Shown: positions 27,378 through 36,439 of the stretch, piece by piece
Layout of the letters: the number at the start of each line of letters is the position of its first letter
How positions within the stretch are numbered: position 1 is the first letter of the stretch
Assembly: GCF_050296195.1 (NCBI RefSeq)
Contig: NZ_JBNKRB010000012.1
Source of the DNA: Gynuella sp050296195
GTDB taxonomy: Bacteria; Pseudomonadota; Gammaproteobacteria; Pseudomonadales; Natronospirillaceae
Reading direction: 5' to 3' (one strand)
DNA: 64,000 nucleotides
Translations under genes and position numbers: made by a program
Notes under the pieces: model-generated
Seen by the model: only the letters and a program-made list of their open reading frames with translations
Told to the model about the DNA's origin: nothing
Databases searched by the model: none

Positions 27378-27643
27378 ATACTACGTGCCCCCTTAAAAAG
27401 AACCGCAACCCTAACTGAGGGTAAAAAAACGGTCAACTCTATCTCACCACTGCCGATAATAATTGAGATGCTATTTATTTACATCGCGCTTCTGAGAATT
27501 TGTCTAGACTTAAGAGGCACGTGATTAATTGTTACTATCTGTAACTATAGATGTATAACATACTGGTTGGGTCCGGCAGCCTGTACAGGGACAAATCCGT
27601 CGCTGATTCCCGGATATAACATGCAGATACTTAGAGGTTTATA

Positions 27644-28399
27644 GTGGATTTAGCAACCATCGTTGGCCTGATAGGCGCGCTTGCTATGATCATAATGTCG
27701 ATGGTACTGGGTGGAAACCTCGGCATGTTCTACAACCTGCCATCGATTCTGATCGTTGTCGTCGGTTCAATTTTCGTGGTAATGCAAAAATATTCCCTGG
27801 AACAGTATCTCGGTGCCATGAAGATTGCTGGCAAAGCTTTTTCATTCAAAATGAGCAAGCCCGAGGACGTTATTGAAGAGATCGTTGAGATGGCCGATAC
27901 CGCCCGCAAAGGCGGACTACTGTCTCTCGAAGGTAAGGAGGTCAGCAATGAGTTCATGAGTAAAGGCATTCAGCTGCTGGTCGATGGCCATGATCCTGAA
28001 GTGGTTCGGAGCCTGCTGACACGGGATATGAAACTCACTACGAGCCGCCACAGTGCTGGCGCGAGTATTTTTAATGCCATGGGTGACGTAGCACCAGCCA
28101 TGGGCATGATCGGTACATTGATCGGTCTGGTGGCGATGCTGGCCAACATGGATGATCCAAAGGCTATTGGTCCGGCTATGGCGGTAGCGCTGCTGACCAC
28201 CCTTTACGGATCTGTCATGGCCAATGTCGTGTTTCTACCAATACGAGACAAACTGAACCTGCGGGCCTCGGAAGAGGACCTCATGCAAAAGCTCATTATC
28301 GATGGTTTGCTCGCCATCCAGGCCGGCCAAAACCCTCGAATTATCGAATCATTACTGAAGACCTACTTGCCTCCAAGTAAACGTGGTACTGAGGAATAA
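27644..28399 (+). CDS. pomA: Flagellar stator protein PomA/MotA
   Basis: Inner-membrane stator subunit that, with PomB, conducts ions and drives the flagellar rotor. Four hydrophobic segments and the large cytoplasmic loop between TM2 and TM3 are visible, along with the family signature APAMGMIGTLIGLVAML (TM3) and the proline-containing TM4 start. The start is GTG with GAGG 7 nt upstream. It has 251 residues. The partner gene follows after 12 bp. Na+ coupling is inferred from the strongly PomB-like partner and the Vibrio-like gene context beside xseB-ispA-dxs. Confidence 0.94.
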   Translation: MDLATIVGLIGALAMIIMSMVLGGNLGMFYNLPSILIVVVGSIFVVMQKYSLEQYLGAMKIAGKAFSFKMSKPEDVIEEIVEMADTARKGGLLSLEGKEVSNEFMSKGIQLLVDGHDPEVVRSLLTRDMKLTTSRHSAGASIFNAMGDVAPAMGMIGTLIGLVAMLANMDDPKAIGPAMAVALLTTLYGSVMANVVFLPIRDKLNLRASEEDLMQKLIIDGLLAIQAGQNPRIIESLLKTYLPPSKRGTEE

Positions 28400-28411
28400 T
28401 GGAAGTCACTA

Positions 28412-29374
28412 ATGTCTGACGATACCGAAGACGATTGCCCCCCCTGTTCGCCAGGCCTACCGGGCTGGTTGGCCACTTTTGCAGACCTGATGAGTCTGTT
28501 GATGTGCTTCTTTGTGCTGTTGTTGTCATTTTCAGAAATGGATGCACTGAAGTTCAAACGTCTGGCCGGGTCCATGCGCAATGCCTTTGGGGTCCAGAAT
28601 CAAATAGATGTGAATGCCATCCCCAAGGGCACCAGCATCATTGCCCAGGAATTTTCACCCGGTAAACCAGAGCCAACTCCCATCAACCAGATCCGACAAC
28701 AGACCATAGATGACCTGCGTGATAGTCTCGAAGTCCTGTGTCAGGACGAAATGCAACAGCAGCAGACCGCCCAGGGCACCTCAGGAAAACAGTCTCGTGA
28801 TATTGCCGTTATGCAGGAAGCCGAAGCTGAAGCCCGCGAAGATGCCAGAGTACTTGCCAAGGCACTGGAAAAACAGATCGAAGACGGAAAGCTGCAGATA
28901 GAGACCATCAAAGAAACAATAGTTATCCGAATATCAGAACAATCCTTTGGGCCGGGGTCAGATTATGTGGCTGACGAGTTTCTGCCAATACTGGACATGA
29001 TTCGGGAATTACTGATCAATATTCGTGGCGACATTTATGTAGAAGGTCATACCGATTCGGCACCAATGGTAGGTGGCCGGTTTCGCAACAATTTCCAGCT
29101 CAGTGCCGCCCGAGCTCTGGCAGTAGCCGAGTATCTGTTCGAGGCCCCGGAAATGAATGCCCAGCGCTTTACCATTGTCGGCCATGGCTCAACACGCCCA
29201 TTGACGGATCAAACCACGCCGGCAGCTATGGCACAGAACCGTCGTGTTGAAATACTGATCAAGAAAATAAATGATGAATACCAGGACGAAATCATTCCAC
29301 CCGAAGAGCAGGGTGACAATGCAGACTTTAGTGATCCATCACTATTTGGCCTAAGCCCTGAAGACATTTTCTGA
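28412..29374 (+). CDS. pomB: Flagellar stator protein PomB/MotB
   Basis: Stator B subunit. A short cytoplasmic tail with CPPC, the plug-containing TM1 with the ion-binding Asp25 in TFADLMSLLMCFFVLLLSFS, and a C-terminal OmpA-like peptidoglycan-binding domain (about 180-290, with VEGHTDSAP and NRRVEILI) are in canonical order. The N-terminus through FGVQNQ and IPKGTS closely follows Vibrio PomB, which supports sodium drive. It has 320 residues. A stem-loop lies 19 bp after the stop. Confidence 0.94.
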   Translation: MSDDTEDDCPPCSPGLPGWLATFADLMSLLMCFFVLLLSFSEMDALKFKRLAGSMRNAFGVQNQIDVNAIPKGTSIIAQEFSPGKPEPTPINQIRQQTIDDLRDSLEVLCQDEMQQQQTAQGTSGKQSRDIAVMQEAEAEAREDARVLAKALEKQIEDGKLQIETIKETIVIRISEQSFGPGSDYVADEFLPILDMIRELLINIRGDIYVEGHTDSAPMVGGRFRNNFQLSAARALAVAEYLFEAPEMNAQRFTIVGHGSTRPLTDQTTPAAMAQNRRVEILIKKINDEYQDEIIPPEEQGDNADFSDPSLFGLSPEDIF

Positions 29375-29392
29375 TTAAGTTATCACCTAAAC

Positions 29393-29423
29393 CACCTGAA
29401 ACCGGTACGGCTGGTTTCAGGTG
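29393..29423 (+). terminator. Probable terminator of pomA-pomB
   Basis: A perfect 11-bp stem, CACCTGAAACC and GGTTTCAGGTG, with a 9-nt loop, placed 19 bp after the pomB stop. Only a weak T-rich run (TTCTC) follows, so termination may be partial or Rho-assisted. Confidence 0.6.
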
Positions 29424-29525
29424 TTCTCAATGTCCTTTACCCCATAACCGATCAAACACCTTCAGAAATATGTTCTAACTTTATCATTTTGGTTGAAACG
29501 GACGAAAACGCACATCAATGGTACT

Positions 29526-29672
29526 AAGGGGCCGTTGAAAATAACCTGTTTTCACACAAAAGATATTTTCCACTCCTCCATAGCCGGCACTTTCACAAAT
29601 CTTCACTGATTCCAGAAAACTGCGGTTTCCGAGCCGACACCAACACTATTCCTATTTATCTGAGGCTCACTT
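29526..29672 (-). mobile_element. Family A MITE, decayed copy A3
   Basis: Starts AGGGGCCGTTGAAAATAACC and ends ACTATTCCTATTTATCTGAG, with the middle aligning weakly but in register to copy A5 (CACTTTCACA, then TGCGGT and GAG). It is the same length and orientation as A5 and is the oldest-looking copy. It lies in an AT-rich gap. Confidence 0.65.
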
Positions 29673-30165
29673 GCTTCTTTACGATATATATCTGACCAAT
29701 TTCAAAGCGATGGCGTTGGGGGGATCGTGCATTCATCAGGTACTGAAAATATGTTAAGTAAGACACCCTAAAAAATCATGATCACTCACTAAAACAGAAA
29801 GCGAATAAAAATTCTATCCAAAAAATTTTATCCAACCCCAAGAATGCGGAACGGCACATGGTTACTCTGTCGTAACGTACCTTTTTATGATAATTCTTTC
29901 CGTATTAACAAAAATATCTCCGACTAAAATAGAGCTTCTGAGAAAAATAAGACACTCTGTATTTTCAAAAAATACCACCAATATTCGCCTTTTTTAAACG
30001 GAATATTGCCATACTAAAAAACATCATCCTTTTGTATGAAGATGGAAATTTCACGTTTAAAAAAACTTTTCTTTTGACTTACCATCTTTCCCAATAACTA
30101 AAAAATACTAAAGCAACTTTACAAACGTGAATTACTTCAAAAAAAATCAACCGTTGAAAGTACTG
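29673..30165. other. AT-rich gene-free stretch
   Basis: About 490 bp with strong A/T bias and many homopolymeric A or T runs, without a supported frame, RNA or repeat. Together with copies A3 and A4 it forms a 1.4-kb gene-free region upstream of the oxidative module. Such DNA is typical of xenogeneic (H-NS/MvaT-type) silencer targets, which is inference only. Confidence 0.4.
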
Positions 30166-30169
30166 TTAA

Positions 30170-30310
30170 GGGGCCTCTGAAAAATAGGAATAGTTTTGAT
30201 GCAGGCGAGGAATCGCCACTCGCAACACCGCAATGTACGGGCGCAAATGAGAATGTGAGACTGGGGCTGACAACGTCCTGCGCGAAAACAGGCCATTTTT
30301 CAAAGGTTCC
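30170..30310 (+). mobile_element. Family A MITE, copy A4
   Basis: A 141-bp element beginning GGGGCCTCTGAAAAATAGG and ending CAAAGGTTCC, flanked by TTAA on both sides (30166-30169 and 30311-30314). It is nearly collinear with A2. It forms the left edge of the oxidative module and faces copy A5 at the right edge. Confidence 0.86.
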
Positions 30311-30424
30311 TTAAATATAGAGATAACATTAAAGCCATACTGGAAAATACTATCCGAAAAAACTACATCCGTATTTGCTGACAGTCATTAACAGGATAAA
30401 CAATACATTGAGAAGGTGTTTTCG

Positions 30425-30547
30425 ATGCAAAACAGAAAATTTAGAGAGTCTCTGAAACACCTTAGGTCAGTTCAATTGTTCAGAAAAACTGACACAGATG
30501 ACAGTTCAGAAAAAGTTTCAGCCCAAAAAAGGAGAATACTCCTTTAA
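30425..30547 (+). CDS. Possible 40-residue peptide, unknown
   Basis: A short open frame starting MQNRKF and ending RRILL, preceded by AGAAGG 8 nt before its ATG, which is a credible ribosome-binding site. It is rich in Lys, Arg, Ser and Asp and has no hydrophobic segment. It is the only small frame with a good start signal between MITE A4 and the flavoprotein gene, and is separated from it by 220 bp. It could be a regulatory leader, a precursor peptide or chance. No family is recognised. Confidence 0.3.
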   Translation: MQNRKFRESLKHLRSVQLFRKTDTDDSSEKVSAQKRRILL

Positions 30548-30770
30548 TAAAACTCAGGACTGCCAGACATGATACCGGACGATAACAACTGAATTGTACA
30601 GTTTATTCCGGCGAAACCAATCGTCCAACGATTAGCAGGAGAATCTGAGAGACAGAAAATGAACAATTAATATCTTCCGGAAAGATTTTAAAATCAATAA
30701 CTTATTGAAAAATCTGAAACCTCCGGAATGCAAGCAATTAAAAACGTTCAGCCACTGACCGGAGGAAACA

Positions 30771-32348
30771 ATGATCAAAGATTACATAATTATCGGTGCA
30801 GGCCCGGCGGGTCTACAGCTGGGGTATCTGATGCAGCAAAACTCTGCTGATTACCTGATTCTTGAGTCAGGTTCTGGAGTCGGCAGCTTTTTCAAACAAT
30901 ACCCTCGTCATCGACAACTCATTTCGATAAACAAAAAGTACACCGGCGACACTGATCCTGAACGAAATCTGAGATCAGACTGGAACTCATTGCTGAACGA
31001 CGACCATAAGCTGCAGTTCCCTAATTATTCCAGCCGTTATTTTCCGTCAGCGGATACCTTTGTGACCTACCTGGAAGACTTTCATCAGCATCACCAAATC
31101 AACGTACTCTTCGATCAGACAGTGGATCGCATCGAAAAGACCGACGTGTTTACCATTCACTGTAACAACGGACAAACCTATCAATGCCGTGCACTGATTG
31201 TGGCGACTGGCGTGTCTCAGGAGAATATCCCTGATATTCCGGGAATCGAACTATGCGAGCGTTATTCCAACACAGTTACTGATCCAATGGATTACGTGAA
31301 CCAACGGGTGTTGATCATTGGCAAGGGTAATTCCGCCTTTGAAACCGCTGATAATCTAATTGAAACGACGGCATACATTCATGTTGCCGGCCGCAGTTCT
31401 ATACGTCTGGCATGGCAGACTCATTACGTCGGACATTTACGTGCAGTCAATAATAACCTGCTCGACACTTATCAACTTAAATCACAAAATGCCATTCTGG
31501 ATGGCGAGGTCGTCAATATTGAAAAGCTGGATAATGAATATAAAGTCATATTCAGTTTTTCCAGATCCAACGAAGTCCATAAAACGCTGTATTATGATCG
31601 GGTAATTTGCTGCACTGGATTTCGTTTCAATACCGATATTTTTGCCACATCCTGCCGCCCGAGTATGACAATCCATGACAGATTCCCTGAAATGAACAGT
31701 CAGTGGGAGTCCGTTAATGTGCCTGATTTATATTTTGCCGGCACTCTCATGCAGCAACGGGATTTTAAAAAATCAACCTGCGGATTCGTTCATGGTTTCC
31801 GCTATGCGGTGCGATCACTGTTTCATATCCTAAATCTCCGTTATCAAAACATCCCGCTGCCCACTCATACATTGCCTCCAAGTGAAACCCAACTCGCGAG
31901 CTTTATTGCTGAACGCATCAATAGAACATCGGCACTATGGCAACAATTTGAGTTTATGTGTGACTCAGTACTGTTTGATCAGGCAGGCTGCCATTATATT
32001 GAGGAACTGCCCGTAGCATTCTGTCACGACACCTTCGGCCAGGAACGTAAAAGCTATCTCAGTCTTTCTCTTGAGTACGGTCCTGATCATGACAAAATTG
32101 ACCCATTTAACATTGATATCGACCGAGTTTCGCAAGACGACCATGAAAATGCTCTAAACGCTCAGTATCTGCATCCGGTGCTGCGTTTTTATTTGCAGGG
32201 AAAATATGTTTCCACCCACCATATGGCTGAAAATCTCGAAAACGAATGGAACCGATACGAGTCGCATGTCGTACCGCTGCAACAATATCTGAGCAGCTGT
32301 CTGAAGCTTGTTACCGAAGCCACAGTACCGGATACCGCCGAAGTCTGA
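30771..32348 (+). CDS. FAD-dependent oxidoreductase, FOXRED2-like
   Basis: Two-dinucleotide-binding-domain flavoprotein related to class B monooxygenases. The FAD-binding IIIGAGPAGLQLGYL (about 6-20), a second Rossmann motif VLIIGKGNSAFETADNL (about 181-197) and the late CCTGFRFNTDIF segment are clear. PRHRQLISINKKYTG (about 45-59) and LRSDWNSLL strongly resemble the eukaryotic FOXRED2/ERFAD family. It has 525 residues and no signal peptide. GGAGG lies 6 nt before the ATG. It is first of four same-strand genes; an FMN oxidase gene follows after 15 bp. Its substrate, likely an amine, thiol or small organic acid, is unknown. Confidence 0.87.
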   Translation: MIKDYIIIGAGPAGLQLGYLMQQNSADYLILESGSGVGSFFKQYPRHRQLISINKKYTGDTDPERNLRSDWNSLLNDDHKLQFPNYSSRYFPSADTFVTYLEDFHQHHQINVLFDQTVDRIEKTDVFTIHCNNGQTYQCRALIVATGVSQENIPDIPGIELCERYSNTVTDPMDYVNQRVLIIGKGNSAFETADNLIETTAYIHVAGRSSIRLAWQTHYVGHLRAVNNNLLDTYQLKSQNAILDGEVVNIEKLDNEYKVIFSFSRSNEVHKTLYYDRVICCTGFRFNTDIFATSCRPSMTIHDRFPEMNSQWESVNVPDLYFAGTLMQQRDFKKSTCGFVHGFRYAVRSLFHILNLRYQNIPLPTHTLPPSETQLASFIAERINRTSALWQQFEFMCDSVLFDQAGCHYIEELPVAFCHDTFGQERKSYLSLSLEYGPDHDKIDPFNIDIDRVSQDDHENALNAQYLHPVLRFYLQGKYVSTHHMAENLENEWNRYESHVVPLQQYLSSCLKLVTEATVPDTAEV

Positions 32349-32363
32349 TATCGGAGAGTTATT

Positions 32364-33428
32364 ATGATCAGTCTGAACGAGTTGGAAAATATGGCTCTGG
32401 CACGTCTGCCAAAAATATATGCAGACTATTTCATCGGAGGCGCTGGTACAGAAACGACAATCCGGGAGAATCTGCAATCATTTGAGAATATTCATCTTTG
32501 GCCAAGAGTGTTGCGCGGTTCATTTGAGGACAATTTCAACACTCAAATGCCTGGTGGCATGCTCGAGTTTCCTATCCTGGCAGCACCGACGGCTTTTCAT
32601 AAACTGGCACACCATGATGGAGAACTGGCCACGGCCAGAGCGATCGCCCGGAGTAATAGCCTGATGATCGTTAGCCTGGCCGCCAATACTCGAACGGCGG
32701 ATATCTGCAGGGCTGCTAAAGATGTCAACCCCAACGCGCCTGTCTGGCAACAGCTTTATATTCAACCGGACAGACAGTTCACTCTTAGCCTGGTACGCCA
32801 GGCAGAGCAGGCCGGTTGTTCCGGTCTGGTTGTCACGGTTGATTCGCCGGTCTTTGGCATTCGTGAACGAGATTTACGTAATGGCTTCAACGACTTGCCC
32901 CGGGGACTTAGTTGTCCAAATATGATCGATGAGCATGGCATACTCCGGGAGATAGAGTTCAATGAAAGCCTGAAATGGGAGGACATTTCCTGGCTACAAC
33001 GACAAACCTCTCTGCCGATTATTCTAAAAGGCATCCTGCATCCTAAAGATATTGTTCTGGCCATCCAACAGGAAGTGCAGGCCATCATCATCTCCAACCA
33101 TGGCGGCAGACAATTGGACGGCGCACCTGCAACCATAGAGTTATTACCAACATTGGCAGACGCAGCACAAAACCGCATACCGCTCATTCTGGACGGTGGG
33201 ATTCGTCATGGTACTGATATATTGAAAGCTCTGGCGTTGGGTGCCTCTGCTGTCGCACTGGGTCGCCCTGTCATATGGGGGCTGACCGTGAACGGTGAAC
33301 AGGGCGTTACTGATGTTCTGCAGACTCTGCAGCAGGAATTACTGACTGCAACAAAATTATGCGGTTGTCGAACCAGAAAAGACATAAACCAACACTTGAT
33401 TTACTCCAAATCACTGACCACAGGCTAA
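32364..33428 (+). CDS. FMN-dependent alpha-hydroxy-acid oxidase/dehydrogenase
   Basis: TIM-barrel flavoenzyme that oxidises a 2-hydroxy acid to the 2-oxo acid (lactate/glycolate/mandelate oxidase family). The flavin and substrate residues are seen in YFIGGAGTETTIREN near the start, the ISNHGGRQLDGAPATIELLP active-site segment with its catalytic His (read in part), and LILDGGIRHGTDILKAL with the phosphate-binding GASAVALGRP. It has 354 residues. It sits between a FOXRED2-like flavoprotein and a P450, unlike lactate-utilisation operons, so a biosynthetic or modifying role is more likely than growth on lactate. Whether oxygen or quinone accepts electrons is unclear. Confidence 0.9.
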   Translation: MISLNELENMALARLPKIYADYFIGGAGTETTIRENLQSFENIHLWPRVLRGSFEDNFNTQMPGGMLEFPILAAPTAFHKLAHHDGELATARAIARSNSLMIVSLAANTRTADICRAAKDVNPNAPVWQQLYIQPDRQFTLSLVRQAEQAGCSGLVVTVDSPVFGIRERDLRNGFNDLPRGLSCPNMIDEHGILREIEFNESLKWEDISWLQRQTSLPIILKGILHPKDIVLAIQQEVQAIIISNHGGRQLDGAPATIELLPTLADAAQNRIPLILDGGIRHGTDILKALALGASAVALGRPVIWGLTVNGEQGVTDVLQTLQQELLTATKLCGCRTRKDINQHLIYSKSLTTG

Positions 33429-33433
33429 CTGAT

Positions 33434-34792
33434 ATGAATATAATCCTATTAACAGTTACTGTTGCATTCGTATTGTCGTTACCGTATTGGCTGCCACCTC
33501 TGATCATCCGCTTGAGGATGAACGTGTTTACCCGCATTAATGGCGAAGAAGCGTTACACCTTCCCAGCGATTCATTCAGTGCCGAAGATTTCAAAACACT
33601 TTATGGTAACCCGGCCCTGAATGGCCGAAGTAAAGGCGCTGAATTGTCAGATTTGTTCTGGTACTGGCTCGCTCCCGGCCCGGAAGTTCATCCCGAACAT
33701 CTGGAACTGAATGATCGCTACCGTCACTTATCTCGCTTTACCCGGCAGTTAATGGCTAAATCCAGAGCAGAACTGGAGAGTATGATCGATCAATATCAGG
33801 ACGACCCTCTCAAATTATCACTGAACCACAAAAAAAACTGGACCAGCGTTCGTTTGCGGGACGCCTTCATGCCGATTTGGGCCGATTTTTTTTATCGACT
33901 GTTATTTAACGAACCATGTAATGAGAAAACCAGAAACCTGATCGTGAACCATGCCAGTGATGTGGTAAATGCGCTCAAATGCTGCAAGTTGAGAAACATG
34001 TCGACACGTCATCAGCTCACAGAATTTCTTGTGAACAAACTGAACAACAATGAGTTTCCCCATACCTTCCCTCCCGGATTGACAATCCTGGAACAGGCAC
34101 ACTACCTTCAAGGAGCCTTTTTTAACACTGCCATTGTTCAAATGTCTGAAGCCATGAGCCACCTGATGCTGGTCATTGCTCAGCATCCACGCTGCCAGGA
34201 ACAGTTGCGAAACGGCAATCATGATCACTACCTGGATGATGTTATTAATGAGAGTCTGCGACTGAATCCATTGTTTGGAATCGCACATCGAATCGTTACC
34301 GACACCGTGAACTTTAAAGGATCCACGATCAAAAAAGGCACGGTCGTTTGCTTTAATTATCCTGAATTTCACAAACAAGGTTATGAAAACCCCGATCAAT
34401 TCAATCCTGATCGCTGGCAACAATGTCCGGCCAAAGACTCAAACTTTATGCCATTTGGCATAACCAGCAATCGCTCCTGTCCGGCTCAGGGTCTGGCAAC
34501 AGTAACCATGCGACGGCTGGCATCCCATGTAATCGACAACTATTGGTTTAGCAGCCCCGTCCCACACACCCGTTCACTACCAAACCGGGGACCATGTCTG
34601 GTCATGTTGAATCAGGCAGTTTCGGATCACACATTTATCAGACATATGATTCTCCCTCTCATGCTGCTTAGGGATCATTGGGAGGACCTCTATCGCAGCC
34701 TGACTCAATTGTTTTTTGGCACCATTATGATTCTGCACGCCAAAAGACTAAAACTGTGTAAAAAATATTTTCAGCAACTGGAAAGTTCTTGA
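33434..34792 (+). CDS. Membrane-anchored cytochrome P450 with atypical motifs
   Basis: Heme monooxygenase-type protein. ExxR is present (NESLRLNP), as are the PERF-like FNPDRW and a cysteine-ligand loop PFGITSNRSCPAQG. That loop is one residue longer than the canonical FGxGxRxCxG and lacks its second and last glycines. The I-helix reads GAFFNTAIVQ, with Asn in place of the usual acidic residue before Thr. An N-terminal hydrophobic helix (about 2-24) suggests membrane anchoring, unusual in bacteria, and about 65 extra residues follow the normal P450 end. The frame opens at 33359 inside the previous gene, but the ATG at 33434 gives the anchor as N-terminus; its ribosome-binding site is weak. 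Confidence 0.85.
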   Translation: MNIILLTVTVAFVLSLPYWLPPLIIRLRMNVFTRINGEEALHLPSDSFSAEDFKTLYGNPALNGRSKGAELSDLFWYWLAPGPEVHPEHLELNDRYRHLSRFTRQLMAKSRAELESMIDQYQDDPLKLSLNHKKNWTSVRLRDAFMPIWADFFYRLLFNEPCNEKTRNLIVNHASDVVNALKCCKLRNMSTRHQLTEFLVNKLNNNEFPHTFPPGLTILEQAHYLQGAFFNTAIVQMSEAMSHLMLVIAQHPRCQEQLRNGNHDHYLDDVINESLRLNPLFGIAHRIVTDTVNFKGSTIKKGTVVCFNYPEFHKQGYENPDQFNPDRWQQCPAKDSNFMPFGITSNRSCPAQGLATVTMRRLASHVIDNYWFSSPVPHTRSLPNRGPCLVMLNQAVSDHTFIRHMILPLMLLRDHWEDLYRSLTQLFFGTIMILHAKRLKLCKKYFQQLESS

Positions 34793-34872
34793 TATATTCG
34801 TGCGAACCAAACGATTGCTGGAGCACGCCTGAATATTCCGCAGAGAAGTATTCATTCGAGGTAAATAACACC

Positions 34873-35856
34873 GTGACGACGCCTGTTGAAACACCTGCCA
34901 AATCATATTTATATAAAGGCGGGGACGTTGCCCGCAAAATTCTATCTCACCCAGTTATCTGGCTGTACGGAATATTGTTCCCATGCTTCTATTTGACCAT
35001 CATCACCTGGGAAGCCGGGTTTCAAACATTGATCAGTGAATATGGGATCTTTTTTATACTTGGCTTAATTGGCGCTTTGGTAGCCAACTCTACGGGGGCC
35101 GGTGGTGGCGTAGTGTTTATTCCTTTTTTCGCCGCAATGGGAATTATGCCTGTGCAGGCAATAGCCACCAGTATGGCCATCCAATCCTGTGGCATGACTG
35201 CCGGAGCTTTGTCATGGTTACACGCTCTGCATCGGCAATACCAACACGATGACAACATGCTGAGACAGTTAAAACAATTGATGCTTTTCAGTGGCCTGGC
35301 AACCATCACCGGGATGTTGATCGGACAATACCTGGTAACACAACCTGTATTTGAGATGGCGCTTGTCTTTCGGGTTTTCTCAATCAGTTTCGGCCTCATA
35401 CTGATAGTGTTTACACTCTTTACTCGCAATCGATCTACCAGTCAGCAAACCCCCTTAAACGACAAAGCGGAGAACCGTTTAGCACAGTCCTCTCGATCAT
35501 TAACTGTCACAGCAACAGTTCTGCTTGTTCTGACCAGCCTGACAGGCGGTATAGTGACCGCCTGGATATCGGTAGGTGTCGGCGAGTTCGTTGCGCTTTT
35601 ATTGTTTTTTCTGCGTTTCCCAACCACGGTTGCGGTTGCTATTGGCGTCTTTACGTCATCCATTGCGGTGCTGACCGGGGTCATTCATCATATTTCCCCG
35701 CATCTGAATATGAGCATCGAAATTGTCCTGTTCGCAGGTCAGAGTGCTCTGATCGGAGGATTCGTGGCGCGTTACATTACTCAATATCTCGGCGGCAACA
35801 GATTGAAACTACTTTTTTCCGCCTGGATCATTTTTACAGGAGCATTGATGGAATAA
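34873..35856 (+). CDS. TSUP-family (TauE/SafE) membrane exporter
   Basis: Predicted inner-membrane transporter of the sulfite-exporter TauE/SafE family, which moves organic acids or sulfonates. About eight to nine hydrophobic segments are visible, with the family-type GLIGALVANSTGAGGGVVFIPFF (split at residue about 60) and a second repeat LTSLTGGIVTAWISVGVGEF. An open frame begins at TTG 34789, overlapping the P450 stop, but the GTG at 34873 with GAGG 11 nt upstream gives a more normal N-terminus (327 residues). As last gene of the oxidative module it may export the product; copy A5 begins 18 bp after its stop. Confidence 0.85.
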   Translation: MTTPVETPAKSYLYKGGDVARKILSHPVIWLYGILFPCFYLTIITWEAGFQTLISEYGIFFILGLIGALVANSTGAGGGVVFIPFFAAMGIMPVQAIATSMAIQSCGMTAGALSWLHALHRQYQHDDNMLRQLKQLMLFSGLATITGMLIGQYLVTQPVFEMALVFRVFSISFGLILIVFTLFTRNRSTSQQTPLNDKAENRLAQSSRSLTVTATVLLVLTSLTGGIVTAWISVGVGEFVALLLFFLRFPTTVAVAIGVFTSSIAVLTGVIHHISPHLNMSIEIVLFAGQSALIGGFVARYITQYLGGNRLKLLFSAWIIFTGALME

Positions 35857-35874
35857 TACGCTCATGATATTTAG

Positions 35875-36013
35875 GGAACCTCTGAAGAATGGCCTATTTC
35901 GCACCGGAGGTTGTCAGCCACAGTTTCACATCCTCATTTACACCGTAAATTGCGGTGTTGCGAGTGGTGCTTCCTCGCAGGCATCAAAACTATTCCTATT
36001 TTTCAGAGGCCCC
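35875..36013 (-). mobile_element. Family A MITE, copy A5
   Basis: A 139-bp element reading GGAACCTCTGAAGAATGGCC at one end and CAGAGGCCCC at the other, flanked by TTAG on both sides (35871-35874 and 36014-36017). It is inverted relative to A4 and closes the right edge of the oxidative module. Confidence 0.86.
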
Positions 36014-36017
36014 TTAG

Positions 36018-36439
36018 CCAAACCCACCCAAATAACCGCTGCTTTTTTCCGTTCACTGTTCGATAGATTAGTTTGGCAGCCAACTTTAACGAATTAATAA
36101 TCTTCGCAGTACTCGGTCTCACTGAGTTGTTCAGATTTGCTTTGCTAAAGTCATCGACGTTATAAGCCCAACGTGCATTTATATCGAGCTCATAAGATTG
36201 TGCCAACATCCGCGCTCTGTGAAAACCCTATGCCCCGACAGATGGTTCCCCCCCTAATCACCTGCGACCAGACAATCAACCCAGCGCAAACAATTTCTTA
36301 TATAACCCAAAGCAAAAATGTGATTTCGTACACCGTACAAATTGCCAACATTGATAACATATGGCACTAAATCAGTTTAATTATCACTAGCACGGCCTTC
36401 TTAACGGGATTCGAGTTAGTCACATATCAGGTCACAATC
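36018..36439. other. intergenic stretch, no gene seen
   Basis: About 420 bp between MITE A5 and the large secreted-protein gene. A plus-strand frame of 65 codons at 36173 lacks a ribosome-binding site and has a non-protein-like composition, so it is not called. The promoter of the secreted-protein gene should lie here. Confidence 0.4.

Noticed and set aside
36173..36370. 65-codon plus-strand frame upstream of the secreted-protein gene
   Set aside because: No ribosome-binding site and no protein-like composition.
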